Assembly: GCA_016937825.1 (NCBI GenBank)
Contig: JAFGVT010000034.1
Location: 1-9,136 of the forward strand
Direction: 5' to 3'
DNA from: Fidelibacterota bacterium
GTDB taxonomy: Bacteria; Fidelibacterota; Fidelibacteria; Fidelibacterales; Fidelibacteraceae
Length of the DNA stretch: 9,136 nucleotides
Made by a program: the position numbers and the translations under genes. The notes beneath the pieces are model-generated. The model had not been told where the DNA came from. It saw only the letters and a program-made list of their open reading frames with translations, and made no database searches. Below, one piece after another: positions 1 to 7,074 of the stretch (within the stretch, counting starts at the first letter, position 1; each line of letters opens with the position of its first letter).

Positions 1-2
1 AT

Positions 3-3000
3 CCGGGCTATGATCCCCTGGCCTACGCGGTCGAAGAAGCGCACAAGCGCGGACTGGAACTGCATGCCTGGTTCAATACCTTTGCGACCTCCAGTACGAT
101 CGCCGGAGCGCCGGCCGCCGAGCACCCGGATTGGGTCTGCCGTGACGGTGACGGGAACCCGATGGGAAGCAGCCGTTGCCTTTCGCCCGGACTGAAAGCC
201 GTCAGGGACTATACCGTCGCCATGGTGGCGGAAATTGTCGGCAATTACGATGTGGACGGCATTCATTTCGACTATGTCCGCTGGAACGAATATGACAATA
301 CCGAAGCGGGCATGATTTTTGCAAAACAAGCCGAAGACATGGACCTTCCGGACGGGGTGTATCCCCCGGGAATGGAAGAATATCTGGAACGCCGCGAGGC
401 CGAGGCGTCCTCGTTAAACAAAACGGCCGCACCCGCCGGGAGCATTCGCTATCTTTTTGATATCGAGCATCCGGAGAGCGGCGGCATCCCGGACAGTACG
501 GACCTGTTCCCTGACGCAACACCGGGGGTAAAATTTGCCTCCTGGGCGGACTGGCGGCGCGGCGCGACCAACGTGTTCATCAAAGCGGTGCATGACACCG
601 TTCAGGCGATCCGGCCCTGGGTCAAGGTGTCTCCCGCCGCACTGGGACGTTACAAAGAAGCAAGCTGGAACGGATATTACAGCGTATTTCAGGATGCCGC
701 CCGCTGGTTCAATGAAGGCTGGATCGACCTGCTGACACCGATGAGCTATCACTGGCTGAACGGAACGACCATGTACAGCCAGCTTCTCTCGGACTGGAAT
801 CCGAACATCGGTCCCGGAAAAGCGGCAGGGCGCCCGTATTCGGTGGGCCCGGCGTCGTACCTGATCACCAACTGGAGCAATCATCAGGGTATCGTGGAAC
901 AATGCCGCACCCTGTCCTGGGTAAAAGGATTTCAGTTCTTTTCCTACGGGAACTGGAAAGACTCCACCTATCCCATGGAAAGCTCCCATACGGTTTTCGC
1001 CCGCAAGACGAAACAGCCGTCCTATCATTTTATGAATGCCGGCGTGCCGGCCGCTCCGGCCGCAGGCTGGGTAAAGAACAGCGACAGCTCCTACACCCTC
1101 ACCGTCACACCGGATGCCGGCGTGACGGATCCGCAGTGGTTCGTGATCTATCGTTCTAAAGAAGCGTCTATCGATGTCGACAGCGCCGAGATCATGGAGC
1201 TCGTGTTCGCGGACTCTACCTTTGATCTTGAGGTCGCTTTCGACGGACTTCAGCTGAACGACGACCGTTATTATTACGGCGTGACCATGGCCAGCCGCTA
1301 CTGGGTGGAATCGGCCCTTTCCAACGTGGTCAGCACGGATGTGCTGCCTTCGATATCACCGCGCGTCGTGAACCATGTTCCGGCAACCGATGCGGTCAAT
1401 ATCCCCAATAATCAGGTCGTTGTCCTCGAATTCAACAAAAGCATGGACGCAGCCAGTATCGCCGCAAATGTGTCGGTTACGCCGGCGCCGTCCGGACTGA
1501 CCCTGAGCTGGGAACATCCGCGCTGGGTCAAGGAAGACCACCTTGTCCTGAATATCGGCGCGTCCTGGCAGTTCAATACGGAATACACGGTGACGGTCGG
1601 CGCCGCCACGGTCGATCAGGCCGGCCTGCAGATCGACGGCAACGGCGATGGGACCGGCGGCGATGCCTTTACCCTGCAGTTTACGGTCTCGGGCGCGGAT
1701 GAAGAAGCCCCGATCCTGGTCCAGAGTGTTCCCGCGGACGCGGATATCGAAGTGGATACCGATTCTCCGGTAACCCTTCTGTTCGACGAACTGCTGGACC
1801 CCGCATCCCTCAGCGATGTTTTCACCTTTTATTATGACGAATTTTCAGTTTCCCCGTCTTACTGTATCTTCAAGGACAGTGAAGACCGGACCTTTGTTAC
1901 GGTCAAGCCCAATTCGCTGATGGCGACGAACGAAACGGTCACCCTGGATTTTAAAGCCGGCATTTCCGATACGACCGGCAACGCCATGGAAGCCGGCTAT
2001 ATCAGTTTCACCACCGACAGCACCTACTATCAGACCCGCCGGATCATCGACGCCTTTACCGGGACCTACGCATGGGAACGTCCGGGATTCAGCGGCTCGA
2101 CAAGCGGGATCATCGATGCCGCGTCTTCCACCACCCTGCTTTCGGGGAACAATTACGTCCCCGGCTTCGGTACGGACAGAGGATCCATGCGCATCATCGT
2201 CGTTCCCGAAACGGAGACCTGGTTTGCCAGAATTTATTCCGCAGCCCTGAACGGAGTCAAGAACATCGATACGTCCATGACGATCCAGGCTTACATCTTT
2301 GGCGACGGAAGCGGCTACCAGTTCCGCATCGCCCTGGCGGAATCCAACAGCGCCAGCTCCAATCTCTTTGAAGTATCACAATGGTATACGGTCAACTGGA
2401 CCGGATGGAAGATGATAGAATGGGACCTGAATGATCCGGAGCAGTTCGGTGAATGGGGCGGAACCGGCGGCAGTCTGGACGGGACGGCTTACAGCGTCAA
2501 CTCCCTGCACTTGAAGGGGAATCCCGAAGACCCCCTGAATACGGTCACCTGCTATATTGACCAGCTTCGCTCGGCAGAACGGGTTGAAGGCCTGCCGGCT
2601 GCGAACCTTCCCCCCGTGATCGAAGCCATTTCCGATACCTTTACCGTTTCCGCGATCGCCGTTTACATCGATGCGGTGTTCAGCGATCCGAATCCGGGCG
2701 ACAAACTGACGTTTACGGTGATCCCCGATACGACGGCGATCAGTCTCCGATACTATTCCTCACCCGTGGGAAGGGTCCGGCTCCGCCCGGATGAGACCTA
2801 TACCGGTGTCAGCAAGATCCTGTTCATCGTCACCGACGACGGCGTCGGAGAACTGTCCGACACGTCCGTCATGAACCTGACGGTCAGCATCAACCCGGCC
2901 GTTCATGAGATCCCGGAGCGTTTCACGGTCTATCCGAACTACCCGAATCCCTTTAACCCGGTGACGAGCCTGCGCTTCGACCTTCCTCAAAGCGATCAGG

Positions 3001-3179
3001 TGAGCATTGAAATATTCAATACGCGCGGTCAGCGCGTTGCGGTTCTGGCAAACCGCTATTTTGAAGCGGGATCCTACACGCTGCAGTTCGATGCCGGGTT
3101 CCTGAGCTCGGGCGTTTACATCTACCGCGTCATGGCGGGAGACCAGATCCGCGTCGACCGGATGACACTCATGAAATAG
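3..3179 (+). CDS. Secreted glycoside-hydrolase-like (DUF187/GHL10) multidomain protein with T9SS sorting tail, 5' partial
   Basis: The gene enters from the left edge and is open from the first full codon at 3, so its start and any signal peptide are outside the window; 1058 residues are visible. Nucleotides 3 to about 1030 encode the C-terminal half of a GHL10/DUF187-type barrel: a LHAWFNTF strand near 57-80, VDGIHFDYVRW at 252-284 (acidic strand end typical of the family), VSPAALGRY near 627 and LLTPMSYHW at 729-755. A fibronectin-III-like segment follows to about 1340. Two SbsA-type Ig-like (Big_5) domains lie at about 1356-1694 and 1701-2020. A carbohydrate-binding-like beta domain covers about 2036-2585 and an Ig/cadherin-like segment about 2605-2900. 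From 2931 the motif YPNYPNPFNP opens a type IX secretion (Por-type) sorting domain ending in RMTLMK. The family is thought to act on polysaccharide or peptidoglycan-like glycans; substrate unknown. It is probably exported and surface-attached or released. No functional link to the rnf operon is apparent. Confidence 0.85.
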   Translation, partial: PGYDPLAYAVEEAHKRGLELHAWFNTFATSSTIAGAPAAEHPDWVCRDGDGNPMGSSRCLSPGLKAVRDYTVAMVAEIVGNYDVDGIHFDYVRWNEYDNTEAGMIFAKQAEDMDLPDGVYPPGMEEYLERREAEASSLNKTAAPAGSIRYLFDIEHPESGGIPDSTDLFPDATPGVKFASWADWRRGATNVFIKAVHDTVQAIRPWVKVSPAALGRYKEASWNGYYSVFQDAARWFNEGWIDLLTPMSYHWLNGTTMYSQLLSDWNPNIGPGKAAGRPYSVGPASYLITNWSNHQGIVEQCRTLSWVKGFQFFSYGNWKDSTYPMESSHTVFARKTKQPSYHFMNAGVPAAPAAGWVKNSDSSYTLTVTPDAGVTDPQWFVIYRSKEASIDVDSAEIMELVFADSTFDLEVAFDGLQLNDDRYYYGVTMASRYWVESALSNVVSTDVLPSISPRVVNHVPATDAVNIPNNQVVVLEFNKSMDAASIAANVSVTPAPSGLTLSWEHPRWVKEDHLVLNIGASWQFNTEYTVTVGAATVDQAGLQIDGNGDGTGGDAFTLQFTVSGADEEAPILVQSVPADADIEVDTDSPVTLLFDELLDPASLSDVFTFYYDEFSVSPSYCIFKDSEDRTFVTVKPNSLMATNETVTLDFKAGISDTTGNAMEAGYISFTTDSTYYQTRRIIDAFTGTYAWERPGFSGSTSGIIDAASSTTLLSGNNYVPGFGTDRGSMRIIVVPETETWFARIYSAALNGVKNIDTSMTIQAYIFGDGSGYQFRIALAESNSASSNLFEVSQWYTVNWTGWKMIEWDLNDPEQFGEWGGTGGSLDGTAYSVNSLHLKGNPEDPLNTVTCYIDQLRSAERVEGLPAANLPPVIEAISDTFTVSAIAVYIDAVFSDPNPGDKLTFTVIPDTTAISLRYYSSPVGRVRLRPDETYTGVSKILFIVTDDGVGELSDTSVMNLTVSINPAVHEIPERFTVYPNYPNPFNPVTSLRFDLPQSDQVSIEIFNTRGQRVAVLANRYFEAGSYTLQFDAGFLSSGVYIYRVMAGDQIRVDRMTLMK

Positions 3180-3204
3180 CGGCCCGGTCCGTTAAAATGA
3201 AGTT

Positions 3205-3243
3205 AACGACGCGGAACGGAATTAACCGTTCCGCGTCGTTTTT
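3205..3243 (+). terminator. Intrinsic terminator after the secreted hydrolase gene
   Basis: A perfect 15-bp stem (left arm 3205-3219, right arm 3226-3240, sequence AACGACGCGGAACGG and its complement) encloses a 6-nt AATTAA loop. The 3' end of the stem runs into TTTTT at 3239-3243. It begins 26 nt after the TAG stop of the upstream gene, so it should end that transcript and isolate the rnf operon from it. The opposite strand lacks a clean T tract, so action is mainly on the + strand. Confidence 0.9.
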
Positions 3244-3256
3244 GCATAAAAAATCC

Positions 3257-3279
3257 ATAAAAATGCCATGCATTTTTAT
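3257..3279. promoter_or_regulatory. 23-bp palindrome upstream of rnfC, possible operator
   Basis: Perfect 10-bp inverted arms (ATAAAAATGC at 3257-3266, GCATTTTTAT at 3270-3279) are separated by CAT. It lies between the upstream terminator and rnfC, about 70 nt before the start codon. There is no GC-rich stem and only T-A runs inside the arms, so it fits a dimeric-regulator binding site better than a terminator. No regulator family is recognised. Confidence 0.4.
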
Positions 3280-3290
3280 CCGGCAATCTG

Positions 3291-3320
3291 TATATTCAAC
3301 GATTGTTAACAAGGTACTAA
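3291..3320 (+). promoter_or_regulatory. Tentative rnf promoter with TTGTTAACAA palindrome (weak Rex-like site)
   Basis: TATATT at 3291-3296 could be a -10 box; no convincing -35 is seen upstream. TTGTTAACAA at 3303-3312 is a perfect 10-bp palindrome where transcription would start. Read as an 18-bp site, 3303-3320 is TTGTTAA, four bases, GTACTAA, which matches the Rex palindrome TTGTTAA-N4-TTAACAA at 11 of 14 arm positions. Rex senses the NADH/NAD+ ratio, which would suit an NAD+-reducing complex, but the right arm is poor and the assignment is only a suggestion. Confidence 0.3.
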
Positions 3321-3336
3321 ACACCATATTTTCAAT

Positions 3337-3341
3337 GGGAG
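3337..3341 (+). promoter_or_regulatory. Ribosome binding site that fixes a TTG start for rnfC
   Basis: GGGAG ends 7 nt before TTG at 3349. No in-frame ATG or GTG lies close by, and the protein begins MKLSTFKKGLHP, the normal RnfC N-terminus, so TTG is the likely initiator. Confidence 0.7.
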
Positions 3342-3348
3342 TCAAGCA

Positions 3349-4686
3349 TTGAAGTTATCGACATTTAAGAAGGGTCTTCATCCGGAAGACTACAAGTATT
3401 TCAGTCACGATCAGGCCATTGAGACGCTCCCCCTGCCGGATGACGTTTACCTCCCGCTCCAGCAGCACATCGGCGCCGCCTGCGAACCCCTGGTGAAAAA
3501 AGGGGACCGGGTCAGGACCGGCCAGCTCATCGCCAACAGCTCGTCCTATGTGTCCGCGCCGGTGCACGCCAGTATCACCGGGGTCGTCATGGATATCGAA
3601 AAATACTATCATCCCCTGGGAATGCGCGCCACCATGATCCACATCCGGCGCGAGGGGGAAGAGGAATGGGAGCTTCTGGAAAAGATACAGGACTGGAAAT
3701 GGACTCCCAAGGAAAAACTGCTGGAAACTATCCGCAATGCGGGGATCGTGGGACTGGGCGGCGCGACCTTCCCGACCCATGTCAAATTGAACCCGCCCGA
3801 TGACAAGACCATTGATTCCTTTATTCTCAACGGCGTGGAATGCGAGCCCTACCTGACCGCGGACGACCGCCTGATGATCGAACAGAGCGACAAGATCCTC
3901 CTGGGCATGGCGATCATGATGCACATTCTGGACGTACAGAAAGGCTATATCGGGATCGAGAACAACAAGCCGGAAGCCATCGCCAGAATGCAGAAACGTG
4001 TCGTGGAACTCGGCTACCCCTTCAAGGTCGTGCCGCTGAAAGTAAAATATCCCCAGGGCGCGGAAAAGATGCTGATCTATTCCGTGCTGAAACGCAAGGT
4101 GCCCTACAGCAAACTGCCGATGGATGTCGGCGTGGTCGTGAACAACGTCGCCACCGCCTTCGCCGTGGCGGAAGCCGTCACCGAGGCCAAACCGCTCGTC
4201 CGGCGCGTGATCACCCTTACCGGGGACGGGGTGAATCAGCCGAAGAACCTGATGGTCCGGCTGGGCACGCCCTTCAAGGACCTGTTCGAAGCCTGTGGAA
4301 ATGTCAAAGATGACGTCCACCGCATCTTTATGGGCGGCCCCATGATGGGCATGACCCAATACCACCTGGAATCGCCCGTCGTCAAAGGCAGCAGCGGCAT
4401 CGTTGCCGTGACCGGCGAACTGGTGGAGGAACTGACCACCTTTCCCTGCATCCGTTGCGGCGCCTGCGTCCGGACCTGTCCGATGAACCTCATGCCCTTG
4501 CGCTTGTCGAAATTCACGCAGGAAAAGAAATGTGAAGACCTCGAGTCTTACGGTATCATGAATTGTATCGAGTGCGGCTCCTGTGCCTTTGTCTGTCCGG
4601 CGAACATTCCGCTGGTGCAATGGATCCGCGTCGGGAAAATACGCCTTCGGGAACACAAGGCCAAAAAGGCGAAGGAGAACGCATGA
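3349..4686 (+). CDS. rnfC: Rnf electron transport complex subunit C (NADH-binding, Fe-S)
   Basis: RnfC is the peripheral subunit where the Rnf complex exchanges electrons with NAD(H). The 445-residue product has the family N-terminus (FKKGLHPEDYK), then a biotinyl-lipoyl-like fold to about residue 100. The nucleotide/flavin-binding-like region contains GLGGATFPTHVK at 135-146 and NGVECEPY at 161-168. A SLBB-like segment follows, then two [4Fe-4S] motifs: Cys367, 370, 373, 377 and Cys406, 409, 412, 416, each CxxCxxCxxxCP. Length is usual for the shorter, FCB- and clostridial-type RnfC, without the long C-terminal repeats of enterobacterial forms. The TTG start at 3349 is supported by GGGAG 7 nt upstream. 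It is first in the operon and its stop overlaps the rnfD start by ATGA (4683-4686), implying translational coupling. Composition is GC-rich (39 of 60 bases G/C at 3721-3780). Confidence 0.96.
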   Translation: MKLSTFKKGLHPEDYKYFSHDQAIETLPLPDDVYLPLQQHIGAACEPLVKKGDRVRTGQLIANSSSYVSAPVHASITGVVMDIEKYYHPLGMRATMIHIRREGEEEWELLEKIQDWKWTPKEKLLETIRNAGIVGLGGATFPTHVKLNPPDDKTIDSFILNGVECEPYLTADDRLMIEQSDKILLGMAIMMHILDVQKGYIGIENNKPEAIARMQKRVVELGYPFKVVPLKVKYPQGAEKMLIYSVLKRKVPYSKLPMDVGVVVNNVATAFAVAEAVTEAKPLVRRVITLTGDGVNQPKNLMVRLGTPFKDLFEACGNVKDDVHRIFMGGPMMGMTQYHLESPVVKGSSGIVAVTGELVEELTTFPCIRCGACVRTCPMNLMPLRLSKFTQEKKCEDLESYGIMNCIECGSCAFVCPANIPLVQWIRVGKIRLREHKAKKAKENA

Positions 4687-5816
4687 CGGAAAAAATACAG
4701 ACCTCCGAAGAAATGGAAAAAGAAACGGCCGTGAAAACGGCTCCGGGCTCCCCGGAGGTAAAACCGGAACCCGAAGCGCCCAAACCCAAGAAAGACCCGC
4801 GCAGCAAGCTCTTTCGCTCGGACCGGATGACCATCGTTGCCCCGGCGCCGCATGCAAAAGGCAAGAATTCCGTGCCGCGCATCATGTATACCGTGATCGC
4901 CGCGCTTTTGCCCGCCGCCATCATGTCCATCGTGCTTTTCGGGACCAAGGCCATGGTCACCCTGATGGTCGCGGTCTTTGCCGCCATGGTCGCGGAATTC
5001 GCCTGCAACAAGATCATGAAGACCGGGATCACCGTCGATGACGGCTCCGCCATCCTGACCGGACTGCTGCTGGCCCTGACCCTTCCGCCCACCTTCCCCA
5101 TCGCGGGGACCGCCCTGGGCGCCGTGGTAGCCATCGTGTTCGGGAAAATGGTCTTTGGCGGACTCGGTGCGAATATTTTCAATCCCGCGCTGATCGGGCG
5201 CGCGTTCCTGCAAGCCAGCTTTCCGGTAAAGATCACCACGTGGACCCTTCCCGCCCTTTCGGGCTCGGGCGCGTATTACGATCTGATCACCTCCAAAGCG
5301 GTCGATACCGTGACCGGCGCAACCCCGCTCGGCCTGATGAAATTCGAAGGCATCGGCACGCACCTGAAACCCCTCCTCTTCGGGAATATCGGCGGCTGCA
5401 TCGGCGAAACCTCCGCGATCGCGATCCTGATCGGCGGACTGCTGCTGGTTATTCTGCGCGTTGCGGACTGGCGCATTCCCCTGAGCTATATCGGGACCGT
5501 CTTCGTGTTCAGCGGTGCGCTGTGGCTGATCGATCCCGCGGCCTATCCCGATCCGCTGTTCATGATCCTGTCCGGCGGCCTGATGCTGGGCGCCTTCTTC
5601 ATGGCGACCGATATGGTCACCTCGCCGGTCACCCCGCTGGGTACCTGGATCTACGGTATCGGCATGGGTGTGTTTCTGGTGGTGATCCGCATCTGGGGAG
5701 GACTGCCCGAAGGCGTGATGTATTCCATTCTGTTCATGAACGGTCTGGTGCCCCTGCTGAACCGCTGGACACGACCGAGATATTTCGGCGAGATCCAGCA
5801 AGAGAAAAAAACATAA
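4683..5816 (+). CDS. rnfD: Rnf electron transport complex subunit D (membrane flavoprotein)
   Basis: RnfD is an integral membrane subunit that carries covalently bound FMN and takes part in ion-coupled electron transfer; it is homologous to NqrB. The 377-residue product has many hydrophobic helices (for example about 66-87, 91-107, 121-135, 244-260, 268-284, 291-308) and the conserved DGSAILTGLLLAL, GANIFNPALIGRAF and FMATDMVTSPVTPLG segments. The flavinylation motif TGAT lies at 211-214, with Thr214 the expected FMN attachment residue. The start at 4683 is set by GAAGGAG at 4671-4677. An upstream in-frame extension to 4563 would lie inside rnfC and is rejected. Residues 1 to about 48 are a hydrophilic Lys/Glu/Pro-rich extension before the family core (VAPAPHAKGKN). 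An internal ATG at 4827 would give the short form, but no ribosome binding site precedes it. It overlaps rnfC by 4 nt and ends 11 nt before rnfG. Confidence 0.96.
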   Translation: MTEKIQTSEEMEKETAVKTAPGSPEVKPEPEAPKPKKDPRSKLFRSDRMTIVAPAPHAKGKNSVPRIMYTVIAALLPAAIMSIVLFGTKAMVTLMVAVFAAMVAEFACNKIMKTGITVDDGSAILTGLLLALTLPPTFPIAGTALGAVVAIVFGKMVFGGLGANIFNPALIGRAFLQASFPVKITTWTLPALSGSGAYYDLITSKAVDTVTGATPLGLMKFEGIGTHLKPLLFGNIGGCIGETSAIAILIGGLLLVILRVADWRIPLSYIGTVFVFSGALWLIDPAAYPDPLFMILSGGLMLGAFFMATDMVTSPVTPLGTWIYGIGMGVFLVVIRIWGGLPEGVMYSILFMNGLVPLLNRWTRPRYFGEIQQEKKT

Positions 5817-5827
5817 AGGCCGCAACG

Positions 5828-6907
5828 ATGTCAAATACTGCAAAGATCATTATCGTATTGACCCTGATCACTGTTATTTCCGGAGCGGTGCTTGCCGTTT
5901 TGGATAATTATACAAAACCCAGGATCGAGGCATATAAAAATAAAGTCAAAAATGAAGCCGTTTATGAAGTTCTCCCGCAAAATGTTAAGGTAAAAACCAT
6001 TGTAAGATCAGTTATGGAAAATGACAAAACGGTTGAATATACTTTTTATGAAGCCAGTATAAAAAATGAAGTGGTTGCCTATGCCTTTCAAGTGGCCGGC
6101 GGCGGGTTTCAAAGCGAACTGGTTCTGATGGTCAGCGTGAAACCTGATTTTTCAGAGATCATCAATGCAAAGATATTGGCACAGGTTGAAACACCCGGAC
6201 TCGGGACGAGAATTGAGAATGATCCTTCCAATAAAGAAAACCCCGCCTGGTTTATCGATCAATTTAAAGGGTTAAAGGCCAACCCTGAGATCACCTATAT
6301 CAAGAACGTAAAACCTTCAAAAGATACGGAAATTCAAGCGATCACCGGAGCAACCATTTCATCTGCCGCTATTGTCAGGATATTGAATGCTGAAATAAAA
6401 AAAGCAAAAGCGGTTCTTTTATCTAACGGGGTTGCAGAAAATAATGAACCGAATAAAGAAGATATTTTGGCGGTTTTACCTGAAAATGCAGAGATTCAAA
6501 AGATCGAAAAGAATGGACAGGTTTTGTATTCGGCTTCAAAGGGAAAAGATATTCTTGCCTATGCTATACCGGCGGCATGTAAAGGTTATCAAAGCGAGAT
6601 ATCCCTGATGATCGGTGTAAAGGCGGATTTCTCTGAGATTTTGGGGGTTAAGGTCATTTCTCAATCCGAAACACCCGGTTGGGGGACTAAAATTGTAAAT
6701 GACCCCGCTAATGAGAACAATCCCTGCTGGTTTATCGATCAATTCAAGGGGGTTAAAATTAATTCTGATATCAGCTTTGTTTTAAATAAAAAACCCGAAA
6801 ACAAATCGGGTGTGCAAGCCATTACCGGTGCGACCATTTCGTCTGCGGCGGTTGTGGATATTATCAATACAAGTATCAAAGAGGCGAAAGCCCTTTTAAA
6901 TAAATAA
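5828..6907 (+). CDS. rnfG: Rnf electron transport complex subunit G with two tandem FMN-binding domains
   Basis: RnfG is a membrane-anchored subunit whose extracytoplasmic domain holds FMN in phosphoester linkage to Thr. The 359-residue product has one N-terminal membrane helix (about 6-28) and then two FMN-binding domains (about 44-197 and 211-356) instead of the usual one. Each has an ETPGxGT motif (121-127, 281-287) and a flavinylation motif AITGATISSA, with Thr176 and Thr336 as expected FMN sites. Spacing between copies is exactly 160 residues, and residues 85-183 match 245-343 at 58 of 99 positions without gaps. Family members usually have about 180-220 residues. The start at 5828 follows AAAGG at 5815-5819; the same frame is open back to 5240, but that part lies inside rnfD. 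Composition differs sharply from rnfC and rnfD (18-25 G/C per 60 bases in several samples against 39), suggesting separate ancestry. An ApbE-type flavin transferase is required for maturation and is not in the window. Confidence 0.95.
   Translation: MSNTAKIIIVLTLITVISGAVLAVLDNYTKPRIEAYKNKVKNEAVYEVLPQNVKVKTIVRSVMENDKTVEYTFYEASIKNEVVAYAFQVAGGGFQSELVLMVSVKPDFSEIINAKILAQVETPGLGTRIENDPSNKENPAWFIDQFKGLKANPEITYIKNVKPSKDTEIQAITGATISSAAIVRILNAEIKKAKAVLLSNGVAENNEPNKEDILAVLPENAEIQKIEKNGQVLYSASKGKDILAYAIPAACKGYQSEISLMIGVKADFSEILGVKVISQSETPGWGTKIVNDPANENNPCWFIDQFKGVKINSDISFVLNKKPENKSGVQAITGATISSAAVVDIINTSIKEAKALLNK
6080..6856 (+). repeat. Internal duplication within rnfG (two FMN-binding units, 480-bp period)
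   Basis: Segments 6080-6376 and 6560-6856 encode homologous parts of the two FMN-binding domains, 58 of 99 residues identical, in register at 480 bp. The strongest match is around WFIDQFKG (6248 and 6728) and AITGATISSA (near 6340 and 6820). Many synonymous differences separate the copies, so this is an established gene-internal duplication and not an assembly artefact of identical repeats. Confidence 0.85.
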
Positions 6908-7074
6908 TATATTAAACAAGGTATGAGGGAATTGGATTGAAAGACCGTTTATACAAAATTATGCACACATCCTTTACTTGATCCGTTTCGTAGCCAAAGC
7001 TAGCGATGGATCTGAAATGTTTGTAGATTATCAGAAGGTAACATTGCTAAAATAAAATATATTTGGGAGCATGA
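6908..7074. other. 167-bp AT-rich non-coding gap inside the rnf operon
   Basis: This gap separates rnfG from rnfE, where the other junctions overlap or are 6-11 nt apart. I find no gene in it; the only short frame with an ATG (6924-6941) gives five residues and lacks a good ribosome binding site. It contains the imperfect hairpin at 6980-7012 and, at 7065-7069, the GGGAG ribosome binding site of rnfE. No terminator is evident, so read-through into rnfE is expected, but a secondary promoter cannot be excluded. Confidence 0.6.
6980..7012. repeat. Imperfect inverted repeat, possibly a REP/MITE-like remnant or mRNA hairpin
   Basis: GATCC (6980-6984) pairs with GGATC (7008-7012) and TAGC (6991-6994) with GCTA (6999-7002) around a CAAA loop, with mismatches and wobble pairs between. 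There is no T tract after it, so it is not a standard terminator. Its shape resembles short palindromic intergenic elements found in many bacterial genomes; multiple copies would have to be shown in the rest of this genome. Confidence 0.4.

Noticed and set aside
4563..4682. In-frame upstream start for rnfD within rnfC
   Set aside because: The stretch is the shadow of the RnfC second Fe-S motif; the AAGGAG and the ATGA overlap place the start at 4683.
3355..4857. 500-codon open frame on the minus strand opposite rnfC
   Set aside because: Opposite a clear rnfC with two intact Fe-S motifs; the translation is His/Gly/Asp-rich low-complexity without a recognisable domain, as expected from the antisense of a GC-rich gene.
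5240..5827. Upstream in-frame extension of rnfG, inside rnfD in another frame
   Set aside because: The extension translates to Arg-rich nonsense, while RnfG's membrane helix begins right after the ATG at 5828.
4548..5843. 431-codon open frame on the minus strand opposite rnfD
   Set aside because: Antisense of rnfD; Gln/His/Gly/Arg-rich translation with no recognisable family and no ribosome binding site support.
6924..6941. Tiny leader-peptide frame in the rnfG-rnfE gap
   Set aside because: Only five codons, without a convincing ribosome binding site or attenuator structure.
6980..7012. Intrinsic terminator between rnfG and rnfE
   Set aside because: The stem is interrupted and no T tract follows it.
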